Origin: Ectothiorhodospiraceae bacterium
GTDB taxonomy: Bacteria > Pseudomonadota > Gammaproteobacteria > Nitrococcales > Aquisalimonadaceae
NCBI GenBank assembly: GCA_020831845.1
Contig: JAFIFV010000135.1
Span: 1 to 64,000, forward strand
DNA length: 64,000 nt
Direction of reading: 5' to 3'
Below the pieces are notes generated by a model. That model was not told where the DNA came from. It worked only from the letters and a program-made list of their open reading frames with translations, and ran no database searches. Both the position numbers and the translations under genes were made by a program. Numbering within the stretch: the stretch's first letter is position 1; every line of letters begins with the position of its first letter. Below, in pieces: positions 7,776 to 19,705 of the stretch.

Positions 7776-8726
7776 ATGTTGCAGCAGCGGTCCCGTGAAA
7801 TGCTTGCCTACACCGGCGTCGTCTGCGCTGCGCTGTTCTGGGCCGGCAACGCGGTTGTTGCGCGCGGCGTGATCGACACGGTGCCGCCCATGGCGCTGTC
7901 GTTCTGGCGCTGGATGGTGGCTTTCGCGATCATCGTGCCGTTCTCGCTGCCGTATCTGAAGGCATCACTGCCCGTGATCCGCCGGCACTGGCGGATACTG
8001 CTCGTACTGTCGTTCCTGAGCGCCGGCATGTTCAACACCCTGCAATACCTGGCTGCCCACACCACCACCGCGGTCAACATCACGCTGGTGAATTCCACCA
8101 TGCCCATCATGATCGGCATCTTCGCCTTTCTCTGGCTGGGCGAGCGGCCGGGGCGACGGCAGGTACAAGGCATACTGATTGCCCTGGCCGGCATCCTGGT
8201 GGTGATCAGCCGAGGCTCCCTGGAGGTGCTGGCCAGTATCGGGTTCGCCGCCGGCGACCTGCTGATGGTGCTCGCCATCGCCTGCTGGGGCTTCTACTCG
8301 GTGCTGCTGAAGCGCTACGGCGTACCGCTGCACCCGGTGATGCTGATCACCGTGATCATCGCCATGGCCCTGCCCATCACCTTTGCCCTTTACCTGTTCG
8401 AGATGGGGCTGGGCTACTATTTCCCATTCCGCGCCGAGGTTCTGCCGCCGGTGCTGTACGTGGGCATTTTCCCGGCCCTGCTCTCCTATCTGGGCTGGAA
8501 CTACGGGGTGACGGTGCTTGGCCCTTCCCGGGCAGCGATCTTCATTTACCTGATGCCGCTGTTCGCAGCCGTGCTGGCCACCGTCTTCCTTCAGGAGCGG
8601 CTGCATGTCTACCACGCGGCCGGAGGCTTGCTGATTCTGGTGGGGCTGTACCTTGCCACGCGCGCCGGCCCCCGCGCCATGGCGGCGGAGTCTCCCGCGG
8701 CGGGCGGCTCCGGGTCCCGGGATTGA
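7776..8726 (+). CDS. EamA-family (DMT superfamily) transporter
   Basis: This is a 316-residue inner-membrane protein with about ten helices in two EamA repeats. The first spans roughly residues 8-145 (AYTGVVCAALFWAGNAVVARG) and the second 155-295 (GFAAGDLLMVLAIACWGFYSVLLKRYG). Members export amino acids, metabolites or drugs; the substrate cannot be deduced. The track ORF begins far upstream inside the divergent DUF2750 region, so the start is set at ATG 7776 behind GGAG. The C-terminus is Gly/Ala/Ser-rich and probably disordered. Confidence 0.87.
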   Translation: MLQQRSREMLAYTGVVCAALFWAGNAVVARGVIDTVPPMALSFWRWMVAFAIIVPFSLPYLKASLPVIRRHWRILLVLSFLSAGMFNTLQYLAAHTTTAVNITLVNSTMPIMIGIFAFLWLGERPGRRQVQGILIALAGILVVISRGSLEVLASIGFAAGDLLMVLAIACWGFYSVLLKRYGVPLHPVMLITVIIAMALPITFALYLFEMGLGYYFPFRAEVLPPVLYVGIFPALLSYLGWNYGVTVLGPSRAAIFIYLMPLFAAVLATVFLQERLHVYHAAGGLLILVGLYLATRAGPRAMAAESPAAGGSGSRD

Positions 8727-8841
8727 CCGCGGGCACGCCGCTCGGCGCGGACATCGCAGTGCTTCCCCGCGCAGTCACCTTGCTTTTTGGCGCGCTGATA
8801 CCAATGTTAGGAATTCAGACAAATTCACGCAGGGGGGCCTA

Positions 8842-9135
8842 ATGCGCCAACCGTTTCTTCTTCAAGCCGGCACCACGAATCCCCTGGTGCGGATACTGGG
8901 ATTCCTGGCCGGGGCGGTGATGCTCGCCGCGGCCATGTTCGTCGGCGCGTTCGTCTTTCTTGCCTTTCTCGGCCTGGCAGTCATCGGCGGGCTGCTGTTC
9001 AGCATCCGCGTGTGGTGGTTGCGGCGGCAATTTCGCAAGGCTGCCGCGCGCCACCAGCGGGCTTCCGGGGGAAAGACGAACCAGCAATCCGGATCTGTGA
9101 TCGAGGGTAGAGTCACGTCGCGTCGTGACGATTGA
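8842..9135 (+). CDS. small membrane protein of unknown function
   Basis: This is a 97-residue protein with two adjacent membrane helices (about residues 16-35 and 38-58), then a basic tail (RVWWLRRQFRKAAARHQR) and a polar C-terminus. ATG 8842 follows a GGGGGG ribosome site; the in-frame upstream extension is a shadow of the EamA gene end. It is probably an inner-membrane protein with its C-terminus in the cytoplasm by the positive-inside rule. Its 3' end overlaps the converging rnm gene by 23 bp. I do not recognise a family. Confidence 0.6.
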   Translation: MRQPFLLQAGTTNPLVRILGFLAGAVMLAAAMFVGAFVFLAFLGLAVIGGLLFSIRVWWLRRQFRKAAARHQRASGGKTNQQSGSVIEGRVTSRRDD

Positions 9136-10000
9136 TCGCCTCCATGGCCGGCGGTTGGAACTCCGCAGGCCAGTCGCTCCAGACCGGTTTCACCGTGCCC
9201 GGCATCTGACGGAGTCGGCCCAGTTCCACCCAGGGGTTCTCCGGGCCGTGAAAGTCGGAACCGACCGAGCCGCGCAGGCCATGCCGCAACGCAAAACCGG
9301 TGGCCTTCTGCACGCCTTGGGAGTCGGTGCTGCCGCTGACCACCTCGACACCCTCTCCACCTGCCGCACTGAATGCATCGAGTATGCGCCGCATCCAGGC
9401 ACCGGTGTAGCCGTAAACCGTGGGGTGGGCCAGCACCGCTACGCCGCCCGCGCCGCGGATCAGGCGAACCGCCGTGTCCATCTGCATCCAGTCCACGCAG
9501 GCCCAGCCGGGTTTGCCACGACGCAGATAGCGGTCGAACGCCTGCTGGAACCCGGAGACCCACCCACCGTCCAGCAGGAAACGGGCGAAATGGCTGCGGG
9601 TGGGAATACTGTCACCGGCCCCTTCCACCACATCCATCGCACCCGGAATCCCGGCCCGCTCGAGCCGCTCCGCAATCGTACGGGCGCGCCTGCGGCGCTG
9701 TCCCTGGTTCCAGGCCAGACCATCAAGCAGATGACGATCCGAGGGGCCGACGCGCAATCCCACGATGTGGAGATCCCGCCCTTGCCATTGCGTGGAAACC
9801 TCTACACCAGGCACCAGCGTCACACCGGCGACGGCCGCCTCCCGTTGCGCTTCGTCCAGTCCGGAGACGGTATCGTGGTCGGTCAGGGCAAGCACCTTCA
9901 CGCCCTGCGCGGTCGCCCGGCGCACCAGTGCCGCCGGACTAAGCGTGCCGTCGGAAGCCGTGGAATGGGCATGCAGATCAATGGGGGAAGGACTGGCCAT
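9113..10000 (-). CDS. rnm: RNase AM / PHP-domain phosphoesterase
   Basis: This is a 295-residue PHP-domain protein of the YciV/TrpH family, now called RNase AM. The family acts as a 5'-3' exoribonuclease (rRNA 5' maturation) and 3',5'-nucleoside bisphosphate phosphatase. Metal-binding motifs of the PHP core are visible: IDLHAHSTASDGTLSP at the N-terminus, VLALTDHDT, a central HFARFLLDGGWV, VAVLAHP, and GSDFHGPE near the C-terminus. ATG 10000 is chosen because the domain starts at once and AAGGG precedes it; ATG 10018 is a weaker alternative. It diverges from the MCE operon, and its 3' end overlaps the converging small membrane protein gene. Confidence 0.88.
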   Translation of the reverse strand: MASPSPIDLHAHSTASDGTLSPAALVRRATAQGVKVLALTDHDTVSGLDEAQREAAVAGVTLVPGVEVSTQWQGRDLHIVGLRVGPSDRHLLDGLAWNQGQRRRRARTIAERLERAGIPGAMDVVEGAGDSIPTRSHFARFLLDGGWVSGFQQAFDRYLRRGKPGWACVDWMQMDTAVRLIRGAGGVAVLAHPTVYGYTGAWMRRILDAFSAAGGEGVEVVSGSTDSQGVQKATGFALRHGLRGSVGSDFHGPENPWVELGRLRQMPGTVKPVWSDWPAEFQPPAMEAINRHDAT

Positions 10001-10179
10001 GGGCCCTTGTATCAACATTACCAGCCAGGCGCAATTTCCATTTCCTCGGCCAAGCCGCACTAGGCCGCGAGAGCGCCACGGACCCAAATCGGTCCCGGGC
10101 AGCCAGCACCGCCCTTGCGCTATGGTAGTTTCCTGGGCAATGGCGGCGTCACGACAAGGGATGTAAGCTCGGGCAGGGC

Positions 10180-11310
10180 ATGACAGAACACACAAGCGAA
10201 ACACCTGACAAACCGGGTTTCACCATGGACGGCACCAGACTGGTCTGTCGCGGGGACTGGTCCGCCCCGCAGCTTGCCATGGTGGAACGGCGATTGCAGC
10301 GGCTCTCAGGGCGGGCCGGAGATAACTGGCAGCTGGATACGTCCGGGGTTAGCCAATTGGACTCCGCCGGCGCCTTTCTGCTGGACAGGCTCAAGCGGGA
10401 TCTGGAGAAGCAGCAGGTGTCGCTTTCGATGGAAGCGCTGCCTTCCCGGCACAGGGCGCTGATCGACTTGATTGCCGAAACCGCCCAACCCGGCGCGGCG
10501 GTCGGAACCGCCCGAAAAGGGCCGTTGGTACGATTGGGTGAAAGCACCACGGAGATCGGCAGCCAGGCGGCGGGCTATCTGGATTTTGTCGGGCGTTTCG
10601 CGCTGGACTCCCTGCCCAGGCTGCTGACGCCACATCGCATCCGCTGGAAACAGGTGGTGGGGGAAATCGAGCACGCCGGCGTCAACGCCATTCCCATCCT
10701 GGGCCTGCTTGCATTCCTCACTGGCGTAGTGATCGCCTATCAGGGCGGTACTCCGCTGGAACAGTACGGCGCAAACATCCTGCTGGTGGATCTGCTGGCC
10801 ATCACCATGCTGCGGGAAATGGCGCCGCTGATGACGGCCATCATCGTTGCGGGCCGCACCGGCTCTGCCTACGCGGCCCAGATCGGCACCATGCGCATCA
10901 CCGAGGAAGTCGACGCCTTGCGCGTGATCGGCCTGACCCCGTACGAAATCCTGGCGCTGCCGAAAATGCTGGGCCTTCTGGTGGCGATGCCCCTGTTGAC
11001 ACTATTCGCGGATCTGATGGGTATGCTGGGTGGCATGGTGGTGGCAAACACCATGTTCGGCATCGGCTACGATGATTTCCTGCGGCGCATTCCGGAAGCG
11101 ATCTACCCCAGCTCGTTCTGGGTAGGGATCATCAAGGCTCCGGTGTTCGCTGCCATTATTGTCAGCATCAGCTGCTATCACGGCTTCGCGGTGCAGGGAA
11201 GCACCGAGAGCGTCGGCCGGGCCACCACGCGCAGCGTCGTGCAGAGCATCTTTCTCGTGATCGTCGCGGATGCGATCTTCTCCGTGGTGTTCAATATCGT
11301 CAACCTATGA
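10180..11310 (+). CDS. MlaE-type ABC permease with N-terminal STAS domain
   Basis: This is the inner-membrane permease of an MCE lipid-transport system, 376 residues. Residues 1 to about 95 form a STAS domain (WQLDTSGVSQLDSAGAFLLDRLKRDLE). The MlaE domain follows from about residue 120, with five or six helices and signature blocks VGEIEHAGVNAIPILGLLAFLTGVVIAYQGG, LREMAPLMTAIIVAGRTGSAYAAQIGTMRITEEVDAL and PVFAAIIVSISCYHG. In E. coli the STAS subunit MlaB is a separate protein; here it is fused to the permease. It is the first of four overlapping or abutting genes, and it overlaps the ATPase gene by ATGA. Confidence 0.92.
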   Translation: MTEHTSETPDKPGFTMDGTRLVCRGDWSAPQLAMVERRLQRLSGRAGDNWQLDTSGVSQLDSAGAFLLDRLKRDLEKQQVSLSMEALPSRHRALIDLIAETAQPGAAVGTARKGPLVRLGESTTEIGSQAAGYLDFVGRFALDSLPRLLTPHRIRWKQVVGEIEHAGVNAIPILGLLAFLTGVVIAYQGGTPLEQYGANILLVDLLAITMLREMAPLMTAIIVAGRTGSAYAAQIGTMRITEEVDALRVIGLTPYEILALPKMLGLLVAMPLLTLFADLMGMLGGMVVANTMFGIGYDDFLRRIPEAIYPSSFWVGIIKAPVFAAIIVSISCYHGFAVQGSTESVGRATTRSVVQSIFLVIVADAIFSVVFNIVNL

Positions 11311-12080
11311 ACGGGAACCAGCACGCCATACTGCAGGCCAAAGGGCTGGAGACGCGCCTCGGCGGGAACCTGATCCACCAGAACCTGGATCTGGATGTCC
11401 GGCCCGGTGAAATTCTCGCCATTGTTGGTGGTAGCGGCAGCGGGAAAACCGTTTTGCTGCGGGAGCTGATCCTGCTGCTCCGGCCGACGCGCGGCACCAT
11501 CCATCTGTTCGGGCGGGACTGCTCCCATGTATCGCCGGATGCCATGCGCAAGCTGCGGGAACAGATCGGCGTCATGTTCCAGCACGGCGCGCTGTTCACC
11601 GGCATGAGCGTAGCGGAGAACGTGATGTTGCCCATGCAGGAGCACACGCGATTGCGAAGAAGCACGCTGGAAGAACTGGCCATGATCAAGATCCGCCTCG
11701 CGGGTCTGCCGCCGGAGGCCGCCGCTCGCAAGCCCAGCGAATTGAGCGGGGGGATGGTCAAACGGGCGGCGCTGGCCCGGGCGCTGGCGCTGGACCCCGA
11801 GCTGTTGTTCCTGGACGAACCCACAGCCGGTCTCGACCCGGTCAGCGCCGGCGCCTTCGATGACCGTATTCTGGAGCTGCGCGAACTGCTGGGGCTGACT
11901 GTGGTGATGATCACCCATGACATGGATTCACTCTGGCGGGCCACCGACCGGGTAGCATTCCTGGCTGACCGCCGGGTGGTCGCCAACCAGCCGATCGCCG
12001 AGCTGACGGCCAATCCGCATCCGGCGATCCAGGCCTATTTTGCCGGCCCCCGGGCTCGCGACAGGAGGATCGAGCAATGA
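11307..12080 (+). CDS. MlaF-type ABC ATPase
   Basis: This is the cytoplasmic ATPase of the MCE transporter, 257 residues. It has Walker A GGSGSGKT at about residues 41-48, the MlaF-type FQHGALFTGMSVAENV around the Q-loop, signature LSGGMVKRAALARALAL, Walker B LLFLDEPTAGLDP and a switch histidine in VVMITHDMDSL. It powers phospholipid movement between the inner and outer membranes. Start and stop overlap both neighbours by 4 bases, so stoichiometric co-translation is likely. Confidence 0.93.
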   Translation: MNGNQHAILQAKGLETRLGGNLIHQNLDLDVRPGEILAIVGGSGSGKTVLLRELILLLRPTRGTIHLFGRDCSHVSPDAMRKLREQIGVMFQHGALFTGMSVAENVMLPMQEHTRLRRSTLEELAMIKIRLAGLPPEAAARKPSELSGGMVKRAALARALALDPELLFLDEPTAGLDPVSAGAFDDRILELRELLGLTVVMITHDMDSLWRATDRVAFLADRRVVANQPIAELTANPHPAIQAYFAGPRARDRRIEQ

Positions 12081-13024
12081 ACACCCGAGTCAGTTACGCC
12101 GCCGTCGGACTGTTCGTGATTCTCTTCGCGGTACTGCTGGTTGGCGTCGGGCTCTGGCTCAGCACCGACACCACCGACCGGGAGTATCAGCGCTACACGA
12201 TCTACTCCGAGGAATCTGTCACCGGTCTCAGTCGCAACGCCACGGTCCGCTTTCAGGGCGTCACCGTGGGCCGCGTCCAGGCCATTGACCTGATGCCGGA
12301 TCAACCCGGCAAGGTACGCATTACCGCCGACATCGCGGTCAATGCCCCGGTGCGCGAGGATACGGTCGCCCAGCTATCGTCCCAGGGGCTGACCGGCATC
12401 GCCCACCTGGAACTGCGCGGTGGCAGTGCCGACCGCGGCCCGCCACGGAGGCCGGAAGGCGAGCCCTACCCGGTGCTCACCATGACGCCCTCTCTGGTCA
12501 GCCGGGTGGAATCCGCATTGTCCGAGAGCATGCAGACGCTGGACGTGCTCTCCGACAGGCTGACCCGGCTGCTGGACGACGATAACATCGACAACCTCGG
12601 CGCCACGCTTGTGCACCTGGAGCAGCTCACGGGGACTCTTGCCCGCAACAGCGAACAGCTGGACGGGATGGTGCGGCACGGTGAGGAAATCATGGCGAAT
12701 AGCGCCGAGATCAGCCGGGAACTGATGCCGATGCTGTCGCGCATGCGGGAATCGATGGACAACGTGGACGAGATGACCGCCTCGGTCACGCACGCCAGCC
12801 GCAGATTGGGCGCCGCGGGCGAGCAGATCGGTCAGGCCACGCAGGATGGTTCCCGCAGCCTGCAGACCCTGACCTCCACCACCCTGCCCCAACTCAGCGA
12901 ACTGATGGTGGAACTGCAGGGCGTGGCTGCCAGCATGAACCGCCTGACGGACGAGATCGGCGAACGGCCGAACCTGCTGATATTCGGACGGCCGGAGCGC
13001 CCGCCCGGCCCTGGAGAAAACTGA
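12077..13024 (+). CDS. MCE (MlaD-type) domain protein
   Basis: This is a periplasmic lipid-binding subunit anchored by one N-terminal helix (about residues 8-28), 315 residues. The MCE domain covers about residues 38-118, with the typical YSEESVTGLSRNATVRFQGVTVGRV start and SSQGLTGIAHLELRGG end. A long helical tail follows (residues 140-295) with heptad-like spacing, expected to extend across the periplasm. It is longer than E. coli MlaD (183 residues) and closer in plan to single-MCE proteins with coiled tails. It overlaps the ATPase gene and lies 2 bases from the lipoprotein gene. Confidence 0.92.
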   Translation: MNTRVSYAAVGLFVILFAVLLVGVGLWLSTDTTDREYQRYTIYSEESVTGLSRNATVRFQGVTVGRVQAIDLMPDQPGKVRITADIAVNAPVREDTVAQLSSQGLTGIAHLELRGGSADRGPPRRPEGEPYPVLTMTPSLVSRVESALSESMQTLDVLSDRLTRLLDDDNIDNLGATLVHLEQLTGTLARNSEQLDGMVRHGEEIMANSAEISRELMPMLSRMRESMDNVDEMTASVTHASRRLGAAGEQIGQATQDGSRSLQTLTSTTLPQLSELMVELQGVAASMNRLTDEIGERPNLLIFGRPERPPGPGEN

Positions 13025-13026
13025 TC

Positions 13027-13638
13027 ATGCGACTGCCGGCCCTTCTGGTGTCTGCCGTGACCGTGCTGCTACTCAGCGGCTGCATGGCATTGAACGCCCC
13101 TGATACCCATCAGCAGACATGGCAGCTGGTAGCTCCGGAGTTCGGTGAGCCATCCGCTGCCGGCCCATCCACCGACGGCGTTCTGCTGGTGGCACGCGTT
13201 CAGGCATCGCCGGCCTATGACTCCAGCGCCATGGCGTACCGTGAAACCGACTACGAGATTCGCTACTTCGCGTACAACCGGTGGGCGGAACGGCCTGCAA
13301 GGCAGTTGCAGCCCATCCTGGTGGACGCGTTCGAGCAGGCCGGGCTGTTTCACGCGGTACTGGCCAGTCCGGCAAGTCTGCCCAGCAACTACCGGCTGGA
13401 AACCGAGCTTCTGCATCTGGAACACGATCAGCGGAGCAGCCCTGGCCAGGCACGCCTGGGGCTGCGCTGGCGTCTCATCGATCTGTCCGCGCAGGAGGTG
13501 CTGCTTTCCGGCTCGCGCCGCTTCGGCACTGACATGGCAGAAGCCAACGCCTCCGCGTTCACCAGTGCGGCGAATCAGGCGCTGAAAGAGGCCATTCGTG
13601 AAATCGTTTCAGAGGTGCGCGCCGCCTTGTCAGACTGA
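13027..13638 (+). CDS. PqiC-like ABC transport auxiliary lipoprotein
   Basis: This is a 203-residue lipoprotein with a signal peptide ending in LLLLSGC, so Cys19 is the lipidated residue. The rest matches the ABC-type transport auxiliary lipoprotein family (DUF330): [53 protein letters not shown] is the core strand-helix region. In the Pqi system the equivalent, PqiC, sits at the outer membrane and completes a lipid-transport tunnel. Here it replaces MlaC, which is absent. Its last 9 bases overlap the converging recQ gene. Confidence 0.88.
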   Translation: MRLPALLVSAVTVLLLSGCMALNAPDTHQQTWQLVAPEFGEPSAAGPSTDGVLLVARVQASPAYDSSAMAYRETDYEIRYFAYNRWAERPARQLQPILVDAFEQAGLFHAVLASPASLPSNYRLETELLHLEHDQRSSPGQARLGLRWRLIDLSAQEVLLSGSRRFGTDMAEANASAFTSAANQALKEAIREIVSEVRAALSD

Positions 13639-15489
13639 GGAGCGGGAGGGCTCCGGCATGCTCGTCGGCTCCCGGCCCTGCAACACGTCAAGGAAGATCT
13701 GGCCGTACTTCCTCAGCCGCGCCTCCCCCACCCCCGGGACTTCCGCCATGGCCTCCAGACTGTTCGGGCGCCGGGCCAGCATTTCCATCAGCGTGGCGTC
13801 ATGGAAGATCACGTACGGGGGCACACCCTGGGCCTCCGCCAGGCGTCGACGACAGGCCCGGAGAGCCTCCCAGCGCTGCTGGTCCACCTCCGCAACGAAG
13901 CGTTCGCCGCGGCTTGCGCGCTGGCGCCGCTTGCCGCCGGTACGCGGCTCATCCTTGCGCAGATGCAGCGTCTCCTCACCGCGCAGCAATGGCCGACATT
14001 GATCAGTCAAGGCCAGCGAACCGTAACCATCGGCATCCACTCTGAGGTACCCTCGCGCCAGTAGCTGCCGGAACAGCGAACGCCAGCCGCGGGCATCCAG
14101 CTCCCTGCCGATGCCGAACGTTGAAAGCTGGTCATGGCCGAGCGAGCGACAGCGCTCGTCATCCTTGCCCAGCAGCACGTTCACCAGGTGCGCCACACCA
14201 AAACGCTGGCCTGTCCGGTAGACACAGGAAAGCGCTTTCCGGGCGGCTTCTGTGGCGTCCCATGTCGCCGGAGGCCACAGGCAGCAGTCACAGTTGCCGC
14301 AGGGCTCTGGTAGCTGCTCACCAAAATAGCCCAGCAGATGCTGGCGCCGGCAGGCAGTCAGCTCGCAATAGGCCAGCATGGCCTCCAGTTTCTGCCGTTC
14401 GATGCGCTTCTGGGCATCGGCAGCGGCGGAATCGTCCAGCAACTGCCGCAGCATGACGACGTCCTGGTGGCCATACACCATCCAGGCGTTTGCTGGCAGG
14501 CCGTCGCGCCCGGCACGACCGGTTTCCTGGTAATAGGCTTCGAGGCTTCGCGGCAGGTCCAGGTGCGCGACAAAGCGGACGTCCGGCTTGTCGATACCCA
14601 TGCCGAAAGCAATAGTGGCCACCATCACCATATCCTCGGCCGAGACGAACCGCTCCTGATGCTCCCGACGCTGCTCGGCGCCGAGGCCGGCATGGTATGC
14701 CAGCGCGTTCACGCCCTGCTCCCGCAACCAGGCAGCCGTTTCGTCCACGCGACGTCGGGAGAGACAGTAGACTATCCCTGCGTCGCCGGGGTGCTCGCGC
14801 TGGAGAAAGGCCAGCAGTTGCTTGCGGGCATTATCCTTCGGCGCCACCGTATAGCGGATATTCGGCCGATCGAAACTGCTGATGAAGCGTCGCGCCGAGA
14901 GCAACTGAAGACGTTCCGCGATCTCCTCACGGGTTCGTTCATCTGCCGTCGCAGTCAGCGCGATGCGCGGCACGCTGGGAAACCGCTCATGAAGCTGGGC
15001 AAGCTGCAGGTATTCAGGCCGGAAATCATGGCCCCACTGCGATACGCAGTGTGCTTCGTCGATGGCAAACAGCGACAGGGTGACCTGCTCCAGCAACGCC
15101 AGGTTCCGTGGCGTGAGCAGCCGTTCCGGCGCGACATACAGCAGATCCAGCTCACCGGCGAGCAGTTGCTGCTCCACCTGGCGGATTTCCTGTGAACTGA
15201 GGCTGGAATTCAGACAGGCGGCACGCACACCGGCCTGGATCAGGGCATCCACCTGATCATGCATCAAGGCGATCAGCGGCGAGACCACCACAGCGGTACC
15301 GGTGCGCACCATTGCGGGGATCTGGTAGCACAGCGATTTTCCACCGCCGGTAGGCATCAGTACCAGGGCGTCCCCGCCCTGCACCAGATGATGAACCACC
15401 TCGCCCTGCAACGGGCGGAAACTGGCGTAACCGAAAACGTCGTGCAGCACGTCCTCGGGAGCTGTTACTGGCTGATGCTGTAGTGACAT
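13630..15489 (-). CDS. recQ: RecQ-type ATP-dependent DNA helicase
   Basis: This is a superfamily 2 3'-5' DNA helicase, 619 residues, used in recombination and replication-fork repair. Helicase domain 1 has Walker [11 protein letters not shown] near residue 47 and the motif II/aromatic loop [19 protein letters not shown]. Domain 2 has [10 protein letters not shown]. The zinc-binding subdomain shows Cys in [10 protein letters not shown] and CGNCDCC. The C-terminal HRDC domain is at about residues 525-600 ([23 protein letters not shown]). ATG 15489 is preferred over TTG 15507 because AGGA lies at the right distance from it. Confidence 0.93.
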   Translation of the reverse strand: MSLQHQPVTAPEDVLHDVFGYASFRPLQGEVVHHLVQGGDALVLMPTGGGKSLCYQIPAMVRTGTAVVVSPLIALMHDQVDALIQAGVRAACLNSSLSSQEIRQVEQQLLAGELDLLYVAPERLLTPRNLALLEQVTLSLFAIDEAHCVSQWGHDFRPEYLQLAQLHERFPSVPRIALTATADERTREEIAERLQLLSARRFISSFDRPNIRYTVAPKDNARKQLLAFLQREHPGDAGIVYCLSRRRVDETAAWLREQGVNALAYHAGLGAEQRREHQERFVSAEDMVMVATIAFGMGIDKPDVRFVAHLDLPRSLEAYYQETGRAGRDGLPANAWMVYGHQDVVMLRQLLDDSAAADAQKRIERQKLEAMLAYCELTACRRQHLLGYFGEQLPEPCGNCDCCLWPPATWDATEAARKALSCVYRTGQRFGVAHLVNVLLGKDDERCRSLGHDQLSTFGIGRELDARGWRSLFRQLLARGYLRVDADGYGSLALTDQCRPLLRGEETLHLRKDEPRTGGKRRQRASRGERFVAEVDQQRWEALRACRRRLAEAQGVPPYVIFHDATLMEMLARRPNSLEAMAEVPGVGEARLRKYGQIFLDVLQGREPTSMPEPSRSSV

Positions 15490-15666
15490 AGACTGCAGTC
15501 CTGGCAATTGAATGCCCGCGTCGATCCCTGCGCGGGCCGGTAATCCAAGGGAAACGTGGCCGGGTGTCCCGGACCGCGCCTAAGGTAACACAGGCATCAT
15601 GGCGCAAGCAGGCTCACCCGGGCCTTGATGCGTGCACGGAAACCGATCAGCACGTCACCTGATGCC

Positions 15667-17703
<2,037 letters not shown>

Positions 17704-17788
17704 CTACTGTCCGAAGCCTGCGTGCCGGGCCGGTCTTTGCAGCACCACCCTCTACGCCTGAGGCCGTTCCCCTGATAGACTCGCGGCC

Positions 17789-19705
17789 ATGCTGAATCTG
17801 GTCAATCTTTCGCTGCGGCGCGGGCCGCGCCTGCTGCTGTCCGGTATCACGCTCACCATCCATGCGGGCGAGCGGGTAGGCGTGGTCGGCGCCAACGGCA
17901 GCGGCAAATCCAGCCTTTTCAGTCTGCTTCTCGGCCGGTTGCAGCCGGATGCCGGTGAATACAGCCTGCCGCCACGCATCGTCATCGCCCATGTTGCCCA
18001 GGAGACACCGGCAGATTCACGCCCCGCCCTGGATTATGTCATGGACGGCGATGGGGAACTGCGCGAGGTGCAGCAAAGCCTGGAACGGGCTGAAGCCGCC
18101 GGGAACGGCGAGCTCATCGCCACGCTGCACGGACGACTGGAATCCATCGGCGGCTATGATGCCCATGCCCGGGCCGCCCGGCTGATGCACGGCCTGGGCT
18201 TCAGGCCAGGCCAGGAGCATCAGCCCGTATCCAGCCTGTCCGGTGGCTGGCGCATGCGTCTCAATCTGGCCCAGGCACTGATGTGCCGCTCGGACCTGCT
18301 GCTGCTGGACGAACCCACCAATCATCTGGATCTGGACGCCGTACTCTGGCTGCAGGAGTGGTTGTCTGCGTACCAGGGAACATTGCTACTGATTTCCCAC
18401 GACCGCGACTTCCTGGACGCGGTCTGCGGTCGCATCCTGCATCTGGAAGGCGGCGGTCTGCAGAGCTACAGCGGCAACTACTCCGCGTTCCAGCGGCAGA
18501 GGCTCGCGCGCATGGAGCAGCAGCAGGCCTTGCACCAGCGGCAGTTGGAAGAACGCGCCCGCCTGCAGCAATTCATCGACCGTTTCCGTGCCAAGGCCAC
18601 CAAGGCCCGTCAGGCACAAAGTCGCATCAAGGCTCTGGAGCGCATGGACATCGTGGCACCCGTGCAGCAGGACGCGCAGTTCGGTTTCCGTTTCCAACCG
18701 CCGCTGAAACTGCCGAACCCGCTGCTGCAACTGGAAGATGCCGCAGCCGGGTACGGAAACACCCCCGTACTCGAGGGCCTGAACCTGCAGCTCTCGCCCG
18801 GCGACCGGATCGGCCTGCTCGGGCCGAACGGAGCCGGCAAGTCGACGCTGGTCCGCACGCTGGCCGGCGTCCAGCCAATGCTGCACGGACACCGGCATGT
18901 GGCACAAGACCTGGTCATTGGCTACTTCGCCCAGCATCAGTTGGAGCAACTGGACCCGGCAGCCTCCCCCTTGCTCCACCTGCAACGCCTCGACCCGCGG
19001 GCGACGGACCAGCAACTGCGGGACTTCCTTGGCGGGTTCGCGTTCCACGGTGATGCTGCGGTGGCCGAAGTGGCGCCGCTCTCGGGCGGGGAGAAAGCGC
19101 GCCTGGCATTGGCCCTGCTGGTCTACCAGCGGCCGAACCTGTTACTGCTGGACGAGCCCACCAACCATCTGGACCTGGATATGCGGCAGGCGCTGGCCAT
19201 GGCGTTGCAGTCCTTCGAGGGGGCGCTCGTAGTGATTGCCCATGACCGCCACCTCCTGCGCATGACCACCGATCAGCTCTACCTGCTGGCTGACGGGCGG
19301 CTGGATGAATTCAGCGGCGATCTGGATGACTACGCACGCTGGCTTGCCGGGCGCCGCCAGCAGGCGACAACCAGGGCAGCACCAGAGGAACCTGCCGGGG
19401 ACCGGGTCACCGCCGCCGAGCGCAAGGAACAGCGCCGTCAGCAGGCGGAACGCCGGCAAGCCCTGCAGCCGCTACGGCAGTCCGTGCAATCGCTGGAGCG
19501 GCGTCTTGAGCGACTGGGGCAGCGACGGACGGAACTGGAGCAGCAGTTGGCGGAATCCGATCTGTACGAGGAAGCGAACCGCAGTGCGTTGCAGGCCCTG
19601 CTGCAGGAACAGGGGCAGGTGCTGCAGGAACTGCAGCAGGTGGAGGAGCAGTGGATGCAGGCCGCGGATGCCCTGGAGCAGGCCGAGAACGCAGTCAGGG
19701 AATAA
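17789..19705 (+). CDS. yheS: ABC-F ATPase YheS
   Basis: This is a soluble tandem-ATPase of the ABC-F group, 638 residues, almost exactly the length of E. coli YheS and similar to it throughout. The first cassette has GANGSGKSSL, LSGGWRMRLNLAQAL and LLLLDEPTNHLDLDAV. A linker follows (EERARLQQFIDRFRAKATKARQAQSR). The second has GPNGAGKSTL, LSGGEKARLALALL and LLLLDEPTNHLDLDMR. A charged coiled-coil tail starts near residue 540. ABC-F proteins act on ribosomes with stalled peptidyl transfer rather than in transport. Its 3' end overlaps the converging HD-GYP gene by 11 bp. Confidence 0.93.
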   Translation: MLNLVNLSLRRGPRLLLSGITLTIHAGERVGVVGANGSGKSSLFSLLLGRLQPDAGEYSLPPRIVIAHVAQETPADSRPALDYVMDGDGELREVQQSLERAEAAGNGELIATLHGRLESIGGYDAHARAARLMHGLGFRPGQEHQPVSSLSGGWRMRLNLAQALMCRSDLLLLDEPTNHLDLDAVLWLQEWLSAYQGTLLLISHDRDFLDAVCGRILHLEGGGLQSYSGNYSAFQRQRLARMEQQQALHQRQLEERARLQQFIDRFRAKATKARQAQSRIKALERMDIVAPVQQDAQFGFRFQPPLKLPNPLLQLEDAAAGYGNTPVLEGLNLQLSPGDRIGLLGPNGAGKSTLVRTLAGVQPMLHGHRHVAQDLVIGYFAQHQLEQLDPAASPLLHLQRLDPRATDQQLRDFLGGFAFHGDAAVAEVAPLSGGEKARLALALLVYQRPNLLLLDEPTNHLDLDMRQALAMALQSFEGALVVIAHDRHLLRMTTDQLYLLADGRLDEFSGDLDDYARWLAGRRQQATTRAAPEEPAGDRVTAAERKEQRRQQAERRQALQPLRQSVQSLERRLERLGQRRTELEQQLAESDLYEEANRSALQALLQEQGQVLQELQQVEEQWMQAADALEQAENAVRE

